64,000 bases of DNA from Azotobacter salinestris. Lineage in GTDB: Bacteria > Pseudomonadota > Gammaproteobacteria > Pseudomonadales > Pseudomonadaceae. The notes below the pieces were generated by a model, which was given only the letters and a program-made list of their open reading frames with translations, did not search any database and was not told the DNA's origin. Below are positions 1-11,140 of this stretch, piece by piece (the stretch's first letter is position 1; each line of letters begins with the position of its first letter). Location of the stretch: the NCBI RefSeq assembly GCF_009363155.1, contig NZ_CP045302.1, positions 633,001 to 697,000 on the forward strand, in the 5' to 3' direction. The translations under genes and the position numbers were made by a program.

Positions 1-904
1 GACCGGCATGCAGGGCTTCGTCTTCAATATCCGCCGGCCGCTGTTCCAGGACCGCCGGGTACGCGAGGCCCTGGCCCTGCTGTTCGACTTCGAGTGGACC
101 AACCGCCAGTTGTTCAACGGCGCCTATACCCGCACCCGCAGCTATTTCGACAATTCCGAGCTGGCCTCCCGCGGCCTGCCCGATGCGGCCGAGCTGAAGA
201 TCCTCGAGCCGCTGCGTGAGCAGATTCCGCCGGAGGTCTTCAGCAGCGAATTCCGCCCGCCGGTCAGCGACGGCAGCGGCATCGTCCGCGACCAGCAGCG
301 GCGCGCCTACCAGCTGCTGCAGGAGGCCGGCTGGCGGGTCGAGGGCGACCGCATGCTGGATGCCAAGGGCCAGCCGGTGCGCATCGAGTTCCTCCTCGTC
401 CAGGCCGATTTCGAGCGCATTCTGCTGCCCTACAAGCGCAATCTCGCCGATCTCGGCATCAACCTGGAGATCCGCCGGGTGGATGTCTCCCAGTACATCA
501 ACCGCCTGCGCTCGCGCGACTTCGACATGATGGTCGGCGGTTTCGCCCAGTCCAACTCGCCCGGTAACGAACAGCGCGAATACTGGCACTCGGACAGCGC
601 CGACAACCCGGGCAGCCGCAACTTCATCGGCCTCAAGGATCAGGCCATCGACCGCCTGGTCGATGGCCTGATCCAGGCCGACACCCGCGACAGCCTGATC
701 GCCCACACCCGTACCCTGGACCGGGTGCTGTTGTGGGGCCACTACGTGGTGCCCAACTGGCACATCAAGACCTGGCGGGTGGCCTACTGGAATCGTCTCG
801 CCCACCCGAAGGTGACCCCGCGCTACGACATCGGCCTGTACACCTGGTGGAGCAAATCCGAGCCCGCAGCCGCCTCGGACGCGCCGGCGACCACGGAGCG
901 CTGA
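1..904 (+). CDS. YejA-like peptide/oligopeptide ABC transporter solute-binding protein, C-terminal part
   Basis: Only the C-terminal ~300 residues are present; the frame is open at the left edge, so the first Met in the window is internal. The text matches the end of family 5 extracellular solute-binding proteins: about residues 190-215 hold the region typical of YejA/DppA-type proteins ([17 protein letters not shown]), followed by a conserved C-terminal [11 protein letters not shown] segment. It would capture oligopeptides or microcin C-like compounds in the periplasm and hand them to the YejBE permease. It ends one base before the yejB start region and is plainly the first gene(s) of the yejABEF-type operon. 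The substrate cannot be deduced from the sequence. Confidence 0.88.
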   Translation, partial: TGMQGFVFNIRRPLFQDRRVREALALLFDFEWTNRQLFNGAYTRTRSYFDNSELASRGLPDAAELKILEPLREQIPPEVFSSEFRPPVSDGSGIVRDQQRRAYQLLQEAGWRVEGDRMLDAKGQPVRIEFLLVQADFERILLPYKRNLADLGINLEIRRVDVSQYINRLRSRDFDMMVGGFAQSNSPGNEQREYWHSDSADNPGSRNFIGLKDQAIDRLVDGLIQADTRDSLIAHTRTLDRVLLWGHYVVPNWHIKTWRVAYWNRLAHPKVTPRYDIGLYTWWSKSEPAAASDAPATTER

Positions 905-905
905 G

Positions 906-1991
906 ATGTTCGCCTATATTCTGCGCCGCCTGCTGCTGATCGTACCGACCCTGCTCGGCATCCTGCTGCTCAACTTCGTCATCATCCAGGCCGCCCCCGG
1001 CGGCCCGGTGGAGCAGGCCATCGCCAAGCTGGAAGGCTTCGAGGCCGCTGCCGGCGGCGCCACCGGACGCATCTCCGGCGGCGGCGGCGAAGTTTCCGCA
1101 GGCAGCTCCCGCTACCGCGGCGCCCAGGGACTGGACCCCGAACTGATCGCCGAGATCGAACGCATGTACGGCTTCGACAAGCCGGCCCACGAGCGCTTCT
1201 GGCTGATGCTGACCAACTATCTGAAGCTGGACTTCGGCGAAAGCTTCTTCCGCGACGCCACGGTCGTCGACCTGATCCTCGAGAAGATGCCGGTGTCGAT
1301 CTCCCTGGGGCTGTGGAGCACGCTGATCATGTACCTGGTGTCCATTCCCCTGGGGATCGCCAAGGCGGTGCGCCACGGCAGCGCCTTCGACGTCTGGACC
1401 AGTTCGGCGATCATCGTCGGCTATGCGATCCCGGCCTTTTTGTTCGCCATCCTGCTGATCGTGCTGTTCGCCGGCGGCAGCTACTTCGACTGGTTCCCGC
1501 TGCGCGGGCTGACCTCGAACAACTTCGACGAACTCAGCCTGGGCGGCAAGATCCTCGACTACTTCTGGCACCTGGCCCTGCCGGTGACCGCCCTGGTGAT
1601 CGGCAACTTCGCCACCCTCACCCTGCTGACCAAGAACAGCTTCCTCGACGAGATCAACAAGCAGTACGTGGTGACCGCGCGCGCCAAGGGTCTGTCGAAG
1701 AACCGCGTGCTCTACGGACACGTGTTCCGCAACGCCATGCTGATCGTCATCGCCGGCTTCCCTTCGACCTTCATCGGCCTGTTCTTCACCGGCTCGCTGC
1801 TGATCGAGGTGATCTTCTCCCTCGACGGCCTCGGCCTGCTGAGCTTCGAGGCGGCGATCAACCGCGACTATCCGGTGGTGTTCGGCACCCTCTTCATCTT
1901 CACCTTGCTGGGACTGGTCGTGAAACTGATCGGCGATCTCACCTACACCCTGGTCGATCCGCGCATCGACTTCGAAAGCCGGGAGAGCTGA
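906..1991 (+). CDS. yejB: Peptide ABC transporter permease YejB
   Basis: 361 residues. The N-terminal membrane helix ([20 protein letters not shown]) and the binding-protein-dependent transport fold, with the EAA loop near residues 250-265 ([20 protein letters not shown]), identify a DppB/OppB-type inner-membrane permease. Length and the Gly/Ser-rich periplasmic insertion near residues 55-75 fit YejB rather than OppB. It sits directly after the binding protein and 2 bp before yejE, so it is almost certainly co-transcribed. Role: one half of the transmembrane channel for peptide (in E. coli also microcin C) uptake. Confidence 0.93.
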   Translation: MFAYILRRLLLIVPTLLGILLLNFVIIQAAPGGPVEQAIAKLEGFEAAAGGATGRISGGGGEVSAGSSRYRGAQGLDPELIAEIERMYGFDKPAHERFWLMLTNYLKLDFGESFFRDATVVDLILEKMPVSISLGLWSTLIMYLVSIPLGIAKAVRHGSAFDVWTSSAIIVGYAIPAFLFAILLIVLFAGGSYFDWFPLRGLTSNNFDELSLGGKILDYFWHLALPVTALVIGNFATLTLLTKNSFLDEINKQYVVTARAKGLSKNRVLYGHVFRNAMLIVIAGFPSTFIGLFFTGSLLIEVIFSLDGLGLLSFEAAINRDYPVVFGTLFIFTLLGLVVKLIGDLTYTLVDPRIDFESRES

Positions 1992-1993
1992 CG

Positions 1994-3013
1994 ATGAAAC
2001 TGACTCCCCTCAACCGGCGCCGGCTGGAGCTCTTCAAGGCGCACCGGCGCGGCTGGTGGTCGCTCTGGCTGTTCCTCGCGCTGTTCATCGCCAGCCTCGG
2101 CGCCGAGCTGATCGCCAACGACAAGCCGCTGGTCGTGCGCTATGACGGCGGCTGGTACTTCCCGGTGTTCAAGCGCTACCCGGAGACCACCTTCGGCGGC
2201 GAATTCCCGCTGACCACCAACTACAAGAGTCCCTACATCCAGAGCCTGATCGCGGAGAAGGACGGCTGGATGCTCTGGCCGCCGATCCCCTTCAGCTACT
2301 CGAGCATCAACTACGAGCTGACCGTTCCGGCACCGGCGCCGCCGTCGCAGGTCAACTGGCTGGGCACCGACGACCAGGGCCGCGACGTGCTCGCCCGGGT
2401 CATCTACGGCTTCCGCATCTCGGTGCTGTTCGCCATAACCCTGACCCTGCTCAGCTCGCTCGTCGGTGTCCTCGTCGGTGCCCTGCAGGGCTTCCACGGC
2501 GGCTGGGTCGACCTGCTCGGCCAGCGTTTCCTGGAGGTCTGGTCCGGCCTGCCGGTGCTCTACCTCCTGATCATCCTGGCCAGCTTCGTGCAGCCGAACT
2601 TCTGGTGGCTGCTGGGCATCATGCTGCTGTTCTCCTGGATGAGCCTGGTCGACGTGGTGCGCGCCGAGTTCCTGCGCGGCCGCAACCTGGAGTATGTGCG
2701 CGCCGCCCGCGCCCTGGGCATGGGCAACGGCGCGATCATGTTCCGGCACATCCTGCCCAACGCCATGGTCTCGACCATGACCTTCATGCCCTTCATCCTC
2801 ACCGGCGCCATCGGCACCCTCACCGCCCTGGACTTCCTCGGCTTCGGCCTGCCGCCCGGCGCGCCGTCCCTCGGCGAACTGGTCGCCCAGGGCAAGGCCA
2901 ACCTGCAGGCGCCCTGGCTGGGGATCACCGCCTTCGTGGTGCTGGCGCTGATGCTCAGCCTCTTGGTGTTCATCGGCGAGGCGGCGCGCGATGCCTTCGA
3001 TCCCAGGAAGTGA
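1994..3013 (+). CDS. yejE: Peptide ABC transporter permease YejE
   Basis: 339 residues from the ATG 2 bp after the yejB stop; a longer reading frame upstream lies inside yejB and is rejected. The N-terminal part has one helix and a long periplasmic stretch (about 45-120) typical of YejE. The permease domain follows, with the EAA motif near residue 240 (RAARALGMGNGAIMFRHILPNA). It forms the second channel subunit with YejB. The next gene, yejF, starts 1 bp after its stop, indicating translational coupling. Confidence 0.93.
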   Translation: MKLTPLNRRRLELFKAHRRGWWSLWLFLALFIASLGAELIANDKPLVVRYDGGWYFPVFKRYPETTFGGEFPLTTNYKSPYIQSLIAEKDGWMLWPPIPFSYSSINYELTVPAPAPPSQVNWLGTDDQGRDVLARVIYGFRISVLFAITLTLLSSLVGVLVGALQGFHGGWVDLLGQRFLEVWSGLPVLYLLIILASFVQPNFWWLLGIMLLFSWMSLVDVVRAEFLRGRNLEYVRAARALGMGNGAIMFRHILPNAMVSTMTFMPFILTGAIGTLTALDFLGFGLPPGAPSLGELVAQGKANLQAPWLGITAFVVLALMLSLLVFIGEAARDAFDPRK

Positions 3014-3014
3014 A

Positions 3015-4628
3015 ATGAACGATTCGCAGAACCTCATCGAGATCCGCGATCTCGCGGTCGAGTTCGTCGGTAGCGACCGGGTGCAGCGCGTGGTGGAAGG
3101 CGTCAGCTTCGACATCCGCCGCGGCGAGACCCTGGCCCTGGTCGGCGAGAGCGGCTCCGGCAAGTCGGTCACCGCCCACTCGATCCTGCGCCTTCTGCCC
3201 TACCCGCTGGCCCGCCACCCGGCCGGCAGCATCCGCTACGCCGGGCAGGATCTGCTCAGGCTCGACGAGCGCCAGCTGCGCGGCATCCGTGGCAACCGCA
3301 TCGCCATGGTCTTCCAGGAACCGATGACCTCGCTGAACCCGCTGCACAGCATCGAGAAGCAGATCAACGAGGTCCTCGCCCTGCACAAGGGCCTGCGCGG
3401 AGCAGCCGCCACCGCGCGGACCCTGGAACTGCTCGAGCTGGTCGGCATTCCCGAACCGCACAAGCGCCTCAAGGCCTATCCCCACGAACTCTCCGGCGGC
3501 CAGCGGCAGCGGGTGATGATCGCCATGGCCCTGGCCAACGAGCCGGAGCTGTTGATCGCCGACGAGCCGACCACGGCGCTGGACGTCACCGTGCAGCTGA
3601 AGATCCTCGAGCTGCTCAAGGATCTGCAGGCCCGCCTGGGCATGGCGCTGCTGCTGATCACCCACGACCTCAACCTGGTGCGGCGCACCGCCCACCGGGT
3701 CTGTGTCATGCGCGGCGGTACCATCGTCGAACAGGCCGGCTGCGAGGAAATCTTCCACGCCCCCAAGCACCCCTATACTCAGGAACTGCTCGGCGCGGAA
3801 CCGCGCGGCGAGCCGGCGGACAACCCGGTCGGCGAACCGTTGCTGGAGATCGAGGGTCTGCGTGTCTGGTTCCCGATCAGGAAGGGTTTGCTGCGCCGCA
3901 CGGTCGACCACGTCAAGGCGGTGGACGGCATCGGCTTCACCCTGCACCGCGGGCAGACCCTGGGGATCGTCGGCGAAAGCGGTTCCGGCAAGTCCACTCT
4001 CGGCCTGGCGATCCTGCGCCTGCTGTCCAGCCAGGGTTCGATCCGCTTCCGCGGCCAGACGCTGAACGGTCTGTCTCAGCATGAGATCCGCCCCCTGCGG
4101 CGGGAGATGCAGGTGGTCTTCCAGGACCCCTACGGCAGTCTCAGCCCGCGCATGTCGGTGGGCCAGATCGTTGGCGAGGGGCTGCGGATCCACGGCCCGG
4201 GCACGCCGGCCGAGCAGGAGCAGGCGATCATCGAGGCGCTGCGCGAGGTCGGCCTGGATCCGGAGACCCGTCACCGCTATCCCCACGAGTTTTCCGGCGG
4301 GCAGCGGCAGCGGATCGCCATCGCCCGGGCGCTGGTGCTGAAGCCGGCGCTGATCCTGCTGGACGAGCCCACCTCGGCGCTCGACCGCACGGTGCAGCGC
4401 CAGGTCGTGGAGCTGTTGCGTTCGCTGCAGCGCAAGTACGACCTGACCTACCTGTTCATCAGCCACGATCTGGCGGTGGTCAAGGCGCTCAGTCATCAGC
4501 TGATGGTGGTCAGGCAGGGGCAGGTGGTCGAACAGGGGGCGGCACGGGACATCTTCGCCGACCCGCAACATATTTATACACGGCAGTTGCTGGAAGCCGC
4601 CTTCCTGGCTCCCGGCAGCGCCGATTAA
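3015..4628 (+). CDS. yejF: Peptide ABC transporter ATP-binding protein YejF (two ABC domains)
   Basis: 537 residues with two complete nucleotide-binding domains in one chain. Each has a Walker A (GESGSGKS, near residues 46 and 323), a signature (LSGGQRQR and FSGGQRQR) and a Walker B (LLIADEP and LILLDEP). This duplicated architecture is characteristic of YejF/GsiA-type ATPases, which energise the YejBE channel alone. The start chosen is the ATG 1 bp after yejE. fabI follows after 19 bp, the same neighbour as in P. aeruginosa, so the operon may read into fabI. Confidence 0.93.
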   Translation: MNDSQNLIEIRDLAVEFVGSDRVQRVVEGVSFDIRRGETLALVGESGSGKSVTAHSILRLLPYPLARHPAGSIRYAGQDLLRLDERQLRGIRGNRIAMVFQEPMTSLNPLHSIEKQINEVLALHKGLRGAAATARTLELLELVGIPEPHKRLKAYPHELSGGQRQRVMIAMALANEPELLIADEPTTALDVTVQLKILELLKDLQARLGMALLLITHDLNLVRRTAHRVCVMRGGTIVEQAGCEEIFHAPKHPYTQELLGAEPRGEPADNPVGEPLLEIEGLRVWFPIRKGLLRRTVDHVKAVDGIGFTLHRGQTLGIVGESGSGKSTLGLAILRLLSSQGSIRFRGQTLNGLSQHEIRPLRREMQVVFQDPYGSLSPRMSVGQIVGEGLRIHGPGTPAEQEQAIIEALREVGLDPETRHRYPHEFSGGQRQRIAIARALVLKPALILLDEPTSALDRTVQRQVVELLRSLQRKYDLTYLFISHDLAVVKALSHQLMVVRQGQVVEQGAARDIFADPQHIYTRQLLEAAFLAPGSAD

Positions 4629-4647
4629 CTAGAAGAGGAACTGATCC

Positions 4648-5442
4648 ATGGGATTTCTCGCCGGTAAGCGCGTACTGATCGTCGGCGTCGCCAGCAAACT
4701 GTCCATCGCCTCCGGTATCGCCGCCGCGATGCACCGCGAAGGTGCCGAACTGGCCTTTACCTATCAGAACGACAAGCTCAAGGGCCGTGTCGAGGAGTTC
4801 GCCACCGGCTGGGGCTCCAGTCCCGAGCTGTGCTTCCCCTGTGACGTGGCCAACGACGAGGACATCGCCAAGGTCTTCGAGGAACTGGGCAAGAAATGGG
4901 ATGGCCTGGACTGCATCGTCCACTCGGTCGGCTTCGCCCCGGGCGACCAGTTGAACGGCGACTTCACCGAAGTCACCACCCGCGAGGGCTTCAAGATCGC
5001 CCACGACATCAGCGCCTATAGCTTCGTCGCCCTGGCCAAGGCCGGCCGCGAGATGATGAAGGGCCGCAACGGCAGCCTGCTGACCCTGTCCTACCTGGGC
5101 GCCGAGCGCACCATGCCCAACTACAACGTGATGGGCATGGCCAAGGCCAGCCTGGAGGCCGGCGTACGCTACCTGGCTGCCAGCCTCGGCCCGGAAGGCA
5201 CCCGCGTCAACTGCATCTCCGCCGGCCCGATCCGCACCCTGGCCGCCTCCGGCATCGCCAGCTTCCGCAAGATGCTCGCCGCCAACGAGCGCCAGACCCC
5301 CCTGCGCCGCAACGTGACCATCGAGGAGGTCGGCAATGCCGGCGCCTTCCTCTGCTCCGACCTCGCCTCGGGCATCAGCGGCGAAGTCCTCTACGTCGAC
5401 GGCGGCTTCAACACCACGGCCATGGGCTCGCTGGAAGACTGA
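4648..5442 (+). CDS. fabI: Enoyl-[acyl-carrier-protein] reductase FabI (NADH)
   Basis: 264 residues, normal FabI length. It catalyses the last reduction in each cycle of type II fatty acid synthesis. The N-terminal nucleotide-binding segment ([14 protein letters not shown]) has the atypical FabI form rather than the classic SDR Gly motif. Catalytic Tyr149, Tyr159 and Lys166 are present ([10 protein letters not shown] and [10 protein letters not shown]), matching Tyr146/Tyr156/Lys163 of E. coli FabI. A purine-rich ribosome binding site (AGAGGAA) precedes the ATG. It follows yejF by 19 bp and is ended by a strong hairpin. Confidence 0.97.
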   Translation: MGFLAGKRVLIVGVASKLSIASGIAAAMHREGAELAFTYQNDKLKGRVEEFATGWGSSPELCFPCDVANDEDIAKVFEELGKKWDGLDCIVHSVGFAPGDQLNGDFTEVTTREGFKIAHDISAYSFVALAKAGREMMKGRNGSLLTLSYLGAERTMPNYNVMGMAKASLEAGVRYLAASLGPEGTRVNCISAGPIRTLAASGIASFRKMLAANERQTPLRRNVTIEEVGNAGAFLCSDLASGISGEVLYVDGGFNTTAMGSLED

Positions 5443-5482
5443 TACCGCCTACAGGGATCGGCGTCCCAGCCCCCCTACCGAG

Positions 5483-5512
5483 CAATGCCCGTATCCTGCG
5501 ATACGGGCATTG
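5483..5512 (+). terminator. Hairpin terminator after fabI
   Basis: Perfect 13-bp stem (5483-5495 with 5500-5512) closed by a CTGC loop, 40 bp past the fabI stop. The T tract after it is weak (TCGTTTCC), so it may work partly as an mRNA 3' end stabiliser. It also lies between fabI and the convergent EamA gene and could serve both strands. Confidence 0.75.
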
Positions 5513-5597
5513 TCGTTTCCGGGTCTTGTCCGACTCTCCCGCACGCCCTTTTGAGAAATCCATATTTTGCGCAGCCTATCCCCGAAGGTGATTTCGC

Positions 5598-6530
5598 TCA
5601 GGAGCGGGATTCATCGCCGGGCAGCGTCGCCGCTCCATGCAGTGCCGGACGGTACATGGTCAAGGCGATTCCCGCGAAGACCAGGGCGATGCCGGCGAGG
5701 TGATAAAGCTGTGGCCGCTCGCCCAGCAACAGCGTCGAGAGGATGGTGCCGAACACCGGCATCAGGTGCAGGAACAGCGAGCCCCGCGCCGGTCCGATGG
5801 CGGCCACGCCCGCGTTGTAGCAGAGAAACCCCAGGAAGGCCGCCACCACACCTGCGTAGAGAATGCCGCCGACGGACTGTGCGTTGAGCACGATCGAACG
5901 CCCGCCCGCGATCTCCCAGGCGTAGACCGGCGCCTGGACCAGCAGACCGACTGCGATACATGCGGCGAGCAGCAGCAGCGGATGCACGCCCTGCGGCCGC
6001 CACTGCAGTCCCACGGTGTAGAACCCCCAGGACAGCACCGCCGCAAGCATCCACAGGTCGCCGGCGTTCAGGCTGAGCGCCAGCAAGGTGTCGAGGCTGC
6101 CCTGAGCCACCAGAATCACGACCCCGAGCAGCGAGACGACCACACCCAGAGCCTCCTGGCGGGCAAGACGCTTGCCGAAGAACAGGAAGGCCAGGGCGAT
6201 GGTCGCCACGGGAATGAAGGAGTTGAGCAGGATGGCGCTGGTCGCCGTCGTGTACTGCAGGGCGATATAGGAGAAGGTGTTGTAGCAACCCACGCCCAGG
6301 ACGCCGAGCAGGAGCACCGCCCACCAGCCTGCGCGCAGTGCCGGCCATTGGCTACGCAGGTGCGGCAAGGCAAGCGGCAGCACCAGCAGGAAGGCGGTGG
6401 TCCAGCGCCAGAACGCCAGCCCCACCGGCGGCAGGTCGCCGCGCAGTCCGCGGCCCATGACCAGATTTCCCGACCAGAACAGCGAGGCCAGGGTCAGCAG
6501 CAGATAGGGATTGACCAGCAGTCGCTTCAT
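5598..6530 (-). CDS. EamA/DMT-family transporter
   Basis: 310 residues with about ten hydrophobic helices in two EamA repeats (roughly 8-140 and 155-290). The N-terminal SLFWSGNLVMGR and the second-repeat text SWGFYTVGLQW and GPARGSLFLHLMPVFG are typical of RhaT/YdcZ-like drug/metabolite exporters of the inner membrane. The substrate is unknown. It lies 24 bp downstream of the DUF599 gene on the same strand, so the two are probably co-transcribed. No good ribosome binding site is seen before the ATG, which suggests dependence on the upstream gene. Confidence 0.88.
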   Translation of the reverse strand: MKRLLVNPYLLLTLASLFWSGNLVMGRGLRGDLPPVGLAFWRWTTAFLLVLPLALPHLRSQWPALRAGWWAVLLLGVLGVGCYNTFSYIALQYTTATSAILLNSFIPVATIALAFLFFGKRLARQEALGVVVSLLGVVILVAQGSLDTLLALSLNAGDLWMLAAVLSWGFYTVGLQWRPQGVHPLLLLAACIAVGLLVQAPVYAWEIAGGRSIVLNAQSVGGILYAGVVAAFLGFLCYNAGVAAIGPARGSLFLHLMPVFGTILSTLLLGERPQLYHLAGIALVFAGIALTMYRPALHGAATLPGDESRS

Positions 6531-6554
6531 CGGGAAATCCAGGTGGAGGAAAGG

Positions 6555-7286
6555 CTACTTCTCTTCCTTCAGGGGGGGCATGGGCGGAGTCGGCGTATAG
6601 ACCATCACTTCCAGCACCTCGGAATGGAACTCACGGTGGTAGAGCACCATGACCACGCCCGTGGTGACCAGCATGAACACCCAGGGGTTGATGAACCAGG
6701 CCAGCATGGCCAGGCCGAAATAGTAGGCGCGCAGGCCGAAGTTGAACTGGTTGGCAGCCAGCGAGATCACCCGCGCGACGCGCTCGGCAAACGCCTTGCG
6801 CTCCTGCTCGGTAACGTGCCGCTCCCCCAACATGGGGGCAGCACCGACCAGCACTGCCACGAAATTGTACTGGCGCATGCACCAGGTAAAGGTGAAGAAG
6901 GCATAGACGAACACCACGCTCAGGCAGAGCAGCTTGATTTCCGACAGCTCGCGGCTGGCCATCTGGACAAAGGGCAGCTCGGCCAGCAGGGAAACCGCAC
7001 GCTCCGACGATCCCAGCACGGTGAGAATGCCGGCAAGGATGATCAGCGTACTGGAGGCGAAAAAGGACGCACTGCGCTCCAGACTGCCGATCACGCTGGC
7101 ATCGGCGATGCGGCTGTCGCGCAGCAGCAGGCGTCGCATCCAGTCCTCGCGATAGAGGTGCATGATGCTGGCGAGACAGGGGGTGTCGCGCCCTTTCCAG
7201 ATGGCATAGCGGGTATAGCCCCCCCAGCAGAGCACGAACCAGATGACGGCGAACAGGTGAGGCAGATAGCTTTCGGCGCTGAACAT
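6555..7286 (-). CDS. DUF599 family membrane protein
   Basis: 243 residues from the ATG at 7286, chosen because an AGGAG lies five bases upstream; a start seven codons earlier has no such site. Four hydrophobic segments are visible (about 8-25, 75-95, 110-130 and 185-215). The text WFVLCWGGYTRYA, the MRRLLLRDSRIADASVIGSL block and RQYNFVAVLVGAAP are typical of the DUF599 family, which has no known function. An acidic/basic Pro-rich tail ends the protein. Upstream partner of the EamA gene. Confidence 0.85.
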   Translation of the reverse strand: MFSAESYLPHLFAVIWFVLCWGGYTRYAIWKGRDTPCLASIMHLYREDWMRRLLLRDSRIADASVIGSLERSASFFASSTLIILAGILTVLGSSERAVSLLAELPFVQMASRELSEIKLLCLSVVFVYAFFTFTWCMRQYNFVAVLVGAAPMLGERHVTEQERKAFAERVARVISLAANQFNFGLRAYYFGLAMLAWFINPWVFMLVTTGVVMVLYHREFHSEVLEVMVYTPTPPMPPLKEEK

Positions 7287-7339
7287 CGGTACTCCTAGCC
7301 GCAGCAACGCGAGAAGCCCGTCACTTTACCCAGACGATG

Positions 7340-7373
7340 AAAAAATGCCAGCCGGCAGAGCGACCGGCATTTG
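7340..7373 (-). terminator. Probable Rho-independent terminator of the sdh-suc operon
   Basis: Read on the minus strand this is AAATGCC ... GGCATTTTTT, a stem with an additional inner CCGG/CCGG pairing option and a run of six T. It lies about 20 bp past the sucD stop and is well placed to end the operon. Confidence 0.7.
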
Positions 7374-7394
7374 CCTCCAGGAGGGCCTTCGGCC

Positions 7395-8282
7395 TCAGGA
7401 CCGCTTCATTTCCCAGCCGGTCAGTTCGGCCAAGGCCTTGCCGATGTCCGCCAGGGAGCGCACGGTCTTCACTCCGGCATCCTGCAGAGCGGCGAACTTC
7501 TCGTCCGCGGTTCCCTTGCCTCCGGAGATGATCGCGCCGGCATGCCCCATGCGCTTGCCTGCCGGCGCGGTGACGCCGGCAATGTAGGAAACCACCGGCT
7601 TGGTGACGTTGGCCTTGATATAGGCTGCCGCTTCCTCCTCGGCACTGCCGCCGATCTCGCCGATCATCACGATGGCCTCGGTCTGAGGATCGTTCTGGAA
7701 CAGGCCGAGAATGTCGATGAAGCTGGAGCCCGGGATCGGGTCGCCGCCGATGCCCACGCAGGTGGACTGGCCGAAACCGGCGTCGGTGGTCTGCTTCACT
7801 GCCTCGTAGGTCAGGGTGCCCGACCGGGAGACGATGCCGACCTTGCCCGGCATATGAATGTTGCCCGGCTGAATGCCGATCTTGCATTCGCCGGGGGTAA
7901 TCACCCCCGGACAGTTGGGGCCGATCAGGCGTACGCCCAGCTCGTCGCACTTGAGCTTAACCTGCAGCATGTCGAGGGTCGGTACACCCTCGGTGATGCA
8001 GACGATCAAGCGGATGCCGGCAAAAGCCGCTTCGAGGATGGAGTCCTTGCAGAAAGGTGCGGGCACATAGATGACCGAGGCATCGGCGCCGGTGGCCTCC
8101 ACGGCTTCCCTGACCGTGTTGAAGACCGGCAGGCCGAGATGAACGGTACCGCCCTTGCCCGGAGTCACGCCCCCGACCATGCGGGTGCCATAGGCCATGG
8201 CCTGCTCGCTGTGGAAGGTTCCCTGGCTGCCGGTGAATCCCTGGCAGATGACCTTGGTGTCCTTGTTGACCAGAATGCTCAT
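7395..8282 (-). CDS. sucD: Succinate-CoA ligase [ADP-forming], alpha subunit
   Basis: 295 residues. It carries the N-terminal CoA-binding Rossmann domain ([15 protein letters not shown]) and the phosphohistidine loop [10 protein letters not shown] with His247, equivalent to E. coli His246. With SucC it converts succinyl-CoA to succinate with substrate-level phosphorylation in the TCA cycle. Its ATG overlaps the sucC stop by 4 bp (ATGA), indicating coupled translation and stoichiometric assembly of the heterotetramer. Confidence 0.98.
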   Translation of the reverse strand: MSILVNKDTKVICQGFTGSQGTFHSEQAMAYGTRMVGGVTPGKGGTVHLGLPVFNTVREAVEATGADASVIYVPAPFCKDSILEAAFAGIRLIVCITEGVPTLDMLQVKLKCDELGVRLIGPNCPGVITPGECKIGIQPGNIHMPGKVGIVSRSGTLTYEAVKQTTDAGFGQSTCVGIGGDPIPGSSFIDILGLFQNDPQTEAIVMIGEIGGSAEEEAAAYIKANVTKPVVSYIAGVTAPAGKRMGHAGAIISGGKGTADEKFAALQDAGVKTVRSLADIGKALAELTGWEMKRS

Positions 8283-9448
8283 CGGTTGCCCTCCGCTGCC
8301 TTGACTACCAGCACCGCCGCATCGGTCAGGGTGCTGGCCGGAATGATGTTCAGACCGCTCCGGACCAGTGCCTCGGCACCCAGCTCTGCGTTGTTGCCCT
8401 CCAAGCGGACGACCACCGGCACCTTCACGCCAACTTCCCGGACCGCACCGATGATGCCTTCGGCGATCATGTCGCAGCGCACGATGCCACCGAAGATGTT
8501 GACCAGCACGGCCTTAACGTTGGCATCGGAGAGGATGATCTTGAAGGCTTCGGTCACCCGCTCCTTGGTCGCGCCGCCGCCGACGTCGAGGAAGTTGGCC
8601 GGCCTGCCGCCATGGAGATTGACGATGTCCATGGTGCCCATGGCCAGGCCGGCACCGTTGACCATGCAACCGATGTTGCCCTCGAGGGCCACGTAGTTCA
8701 GCTCCCACTTCGCCGCATGCACCTCACGGGGATCATCCTGTGAAGGATCGTGCATGGCGCGCAACCTGGGTTGGCGGAACAGGGCATTGGCGTCGAGATT
8801 GATCTTGGCATCCAGACAGAGGAGATTGCCGTCCTTCTGGACCACCAGCGGGTTCACCTCCACCAGGGCCAGGTCGTGCTCCTGGAACAGTTTGGCCAGA
8901 GCGATGAAGATATGGGTGAACTGCTTGAGCTGGTCACCCTCGAGACCCAGCTGGAAGGCCAGCGCGCGGGCCTGGAACGGCTGGGCGCCGATCAGGGGAT
9001 CGATGGTGGCCTTGAGAATCTTCTCGGGCGTTTCGTGGGCGACCTGCTCGATGTTCACCCCGCCCTCGGTGGAAGCCATGAAGACGATACGGCGGCTGGA
9101 GCGGTCGACCACCGCCCCCAGATAAAGCTCCCGCTCGATCTCGGTGCAGGCCTCGACCAGGATCTTGTTGACCGCTTGTCCCGAAGCGTCGGTCTGGTAG
9201 GTCACCAGCCGCTTGCCCAGCCAGGTGAGGGCGAAGTCCCTCGCCGCCTCCCTGCTCTTGACCAGCTTGACACCACCGGCCTTGCCGCGACCACCGGCGT
9301 GCACCTGGGCCTTCACGACCCAGCAACTGCCGCCAATCGTGTCGCAGGCCTGTGCCGCAGCCTCCGGGGTATCGACGGCAATGCCTCGGGACACGGGTAA
9401 ACCATATTCGGCAAAAAGCTGCTTGCCCTGATATTCATGGAGATTCAT
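8279..9448 (-). CDS. sucC: Succinate-CoA ligase [ADP-forming], beta subunit
   Basis: 389 residues, usual length. The N-terminal ATP-grasp domain starts [20 protein letters not shown], with a Gly-rich lid ([14 protein letters not shown]). The C-terminal CoA-ligase domain holds [13 protein letters not shown] and [18 protein letters not shown]. It provides the nucleotide site and forms the complex with SucD, encoded immediately downstream. A 175-bp gap with a nested hairpin separates it from lpdG upstream, the largest gap inside the suc part of the operon. Confidence 0.98.
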   Translation of the reverse strand: MNLHEYQGKQLFAEYGLPVSRGIAVDTPEAAAQACDTIGGSCWVVKAQVHAGGRGKAGGVKLVKSREAARDFALTWLGKRLVTYQTDASGQAVNKILVEACTEIERELYLGAVVDRSSRRIVFMASTEGGVNIEQVAHETPEKILKATIDPLIGAQPFQARALAFQLGLEGDQLKQFTHIFIALAKLFQEHDLALVEVNPLVVQKDGNLLCLDAKINLDANALFRQPRLRAMHDPSQDDPREVHAAKWELNYVALEGNIGCMVNGAGLAMGTMDIVNLHGGRPANFLDVGGGATKERVTEAFKIILSDANVKAVLVNIFGGIVRCDMIAEGIIGAVREVGVKVPVVVRLEGNNAELGAEALVRSGLNIIPASTLTDAAVLVVKAAEGNR

Positions 9449-9549
9449 GTCTGGGTACCGTTCTGGTTTTTATGGCTGTCCTTGCGCAGCATGGTGCCGG
9501 GACCATGCTGACACGGTAGTTATGACCATACCATACCAGCGAAAGCAGC

Positions 9550-9601
9550 GCGGCAGACGCTCCGCTATAGCTACAAGGAGCTACGACGGATTGTCTGCCG
9601 C
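9550..9601. repeat. Nested inverted repeat between lpdG and sucC
   Basis: The outer arms GCGGCAGAC (9550-9558) and GTCTGCCGC (9593-9601) pair perfectly. Inside them TAGCT (9568-9572) and AGCTA (9579-9583) form a second stem around ACAAGG. There is no T tract, so it is more likely an RNA-processing or stability element than a terminator. It could set different sucAB-lpdG and sucCD mRNA levels. Confidence 0.6.
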
Positions 9602-9623
9602 TGGGTGTTGCCTTGTTGCCTGA

Positions 9624-11072
<1,449 letters not shown>

Positions 11073-11077
11073 TTAAA

Positions 11078-11115
11078 GCGGCGTAAAGCCGCCGGCATAG
11101 GCCTCCTCAAAGGCC
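11078..11115. repeat. Small hairpins in the sucB-lpdG gap
   Basis: Two short stem-loops: GCGGC/GCCGC with loop GTAAA (11078-11092) and GGCCT/AGGCC with loop CCTCAA (11100-11115). They lie in the 83-bp gap and have no T tract; a role in mRNA processing is possible but unproven. Confidence 0.45.
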
Positions 11116-11140
11116 AGCGCCGGCAGCTTGCGGTCTCAGA

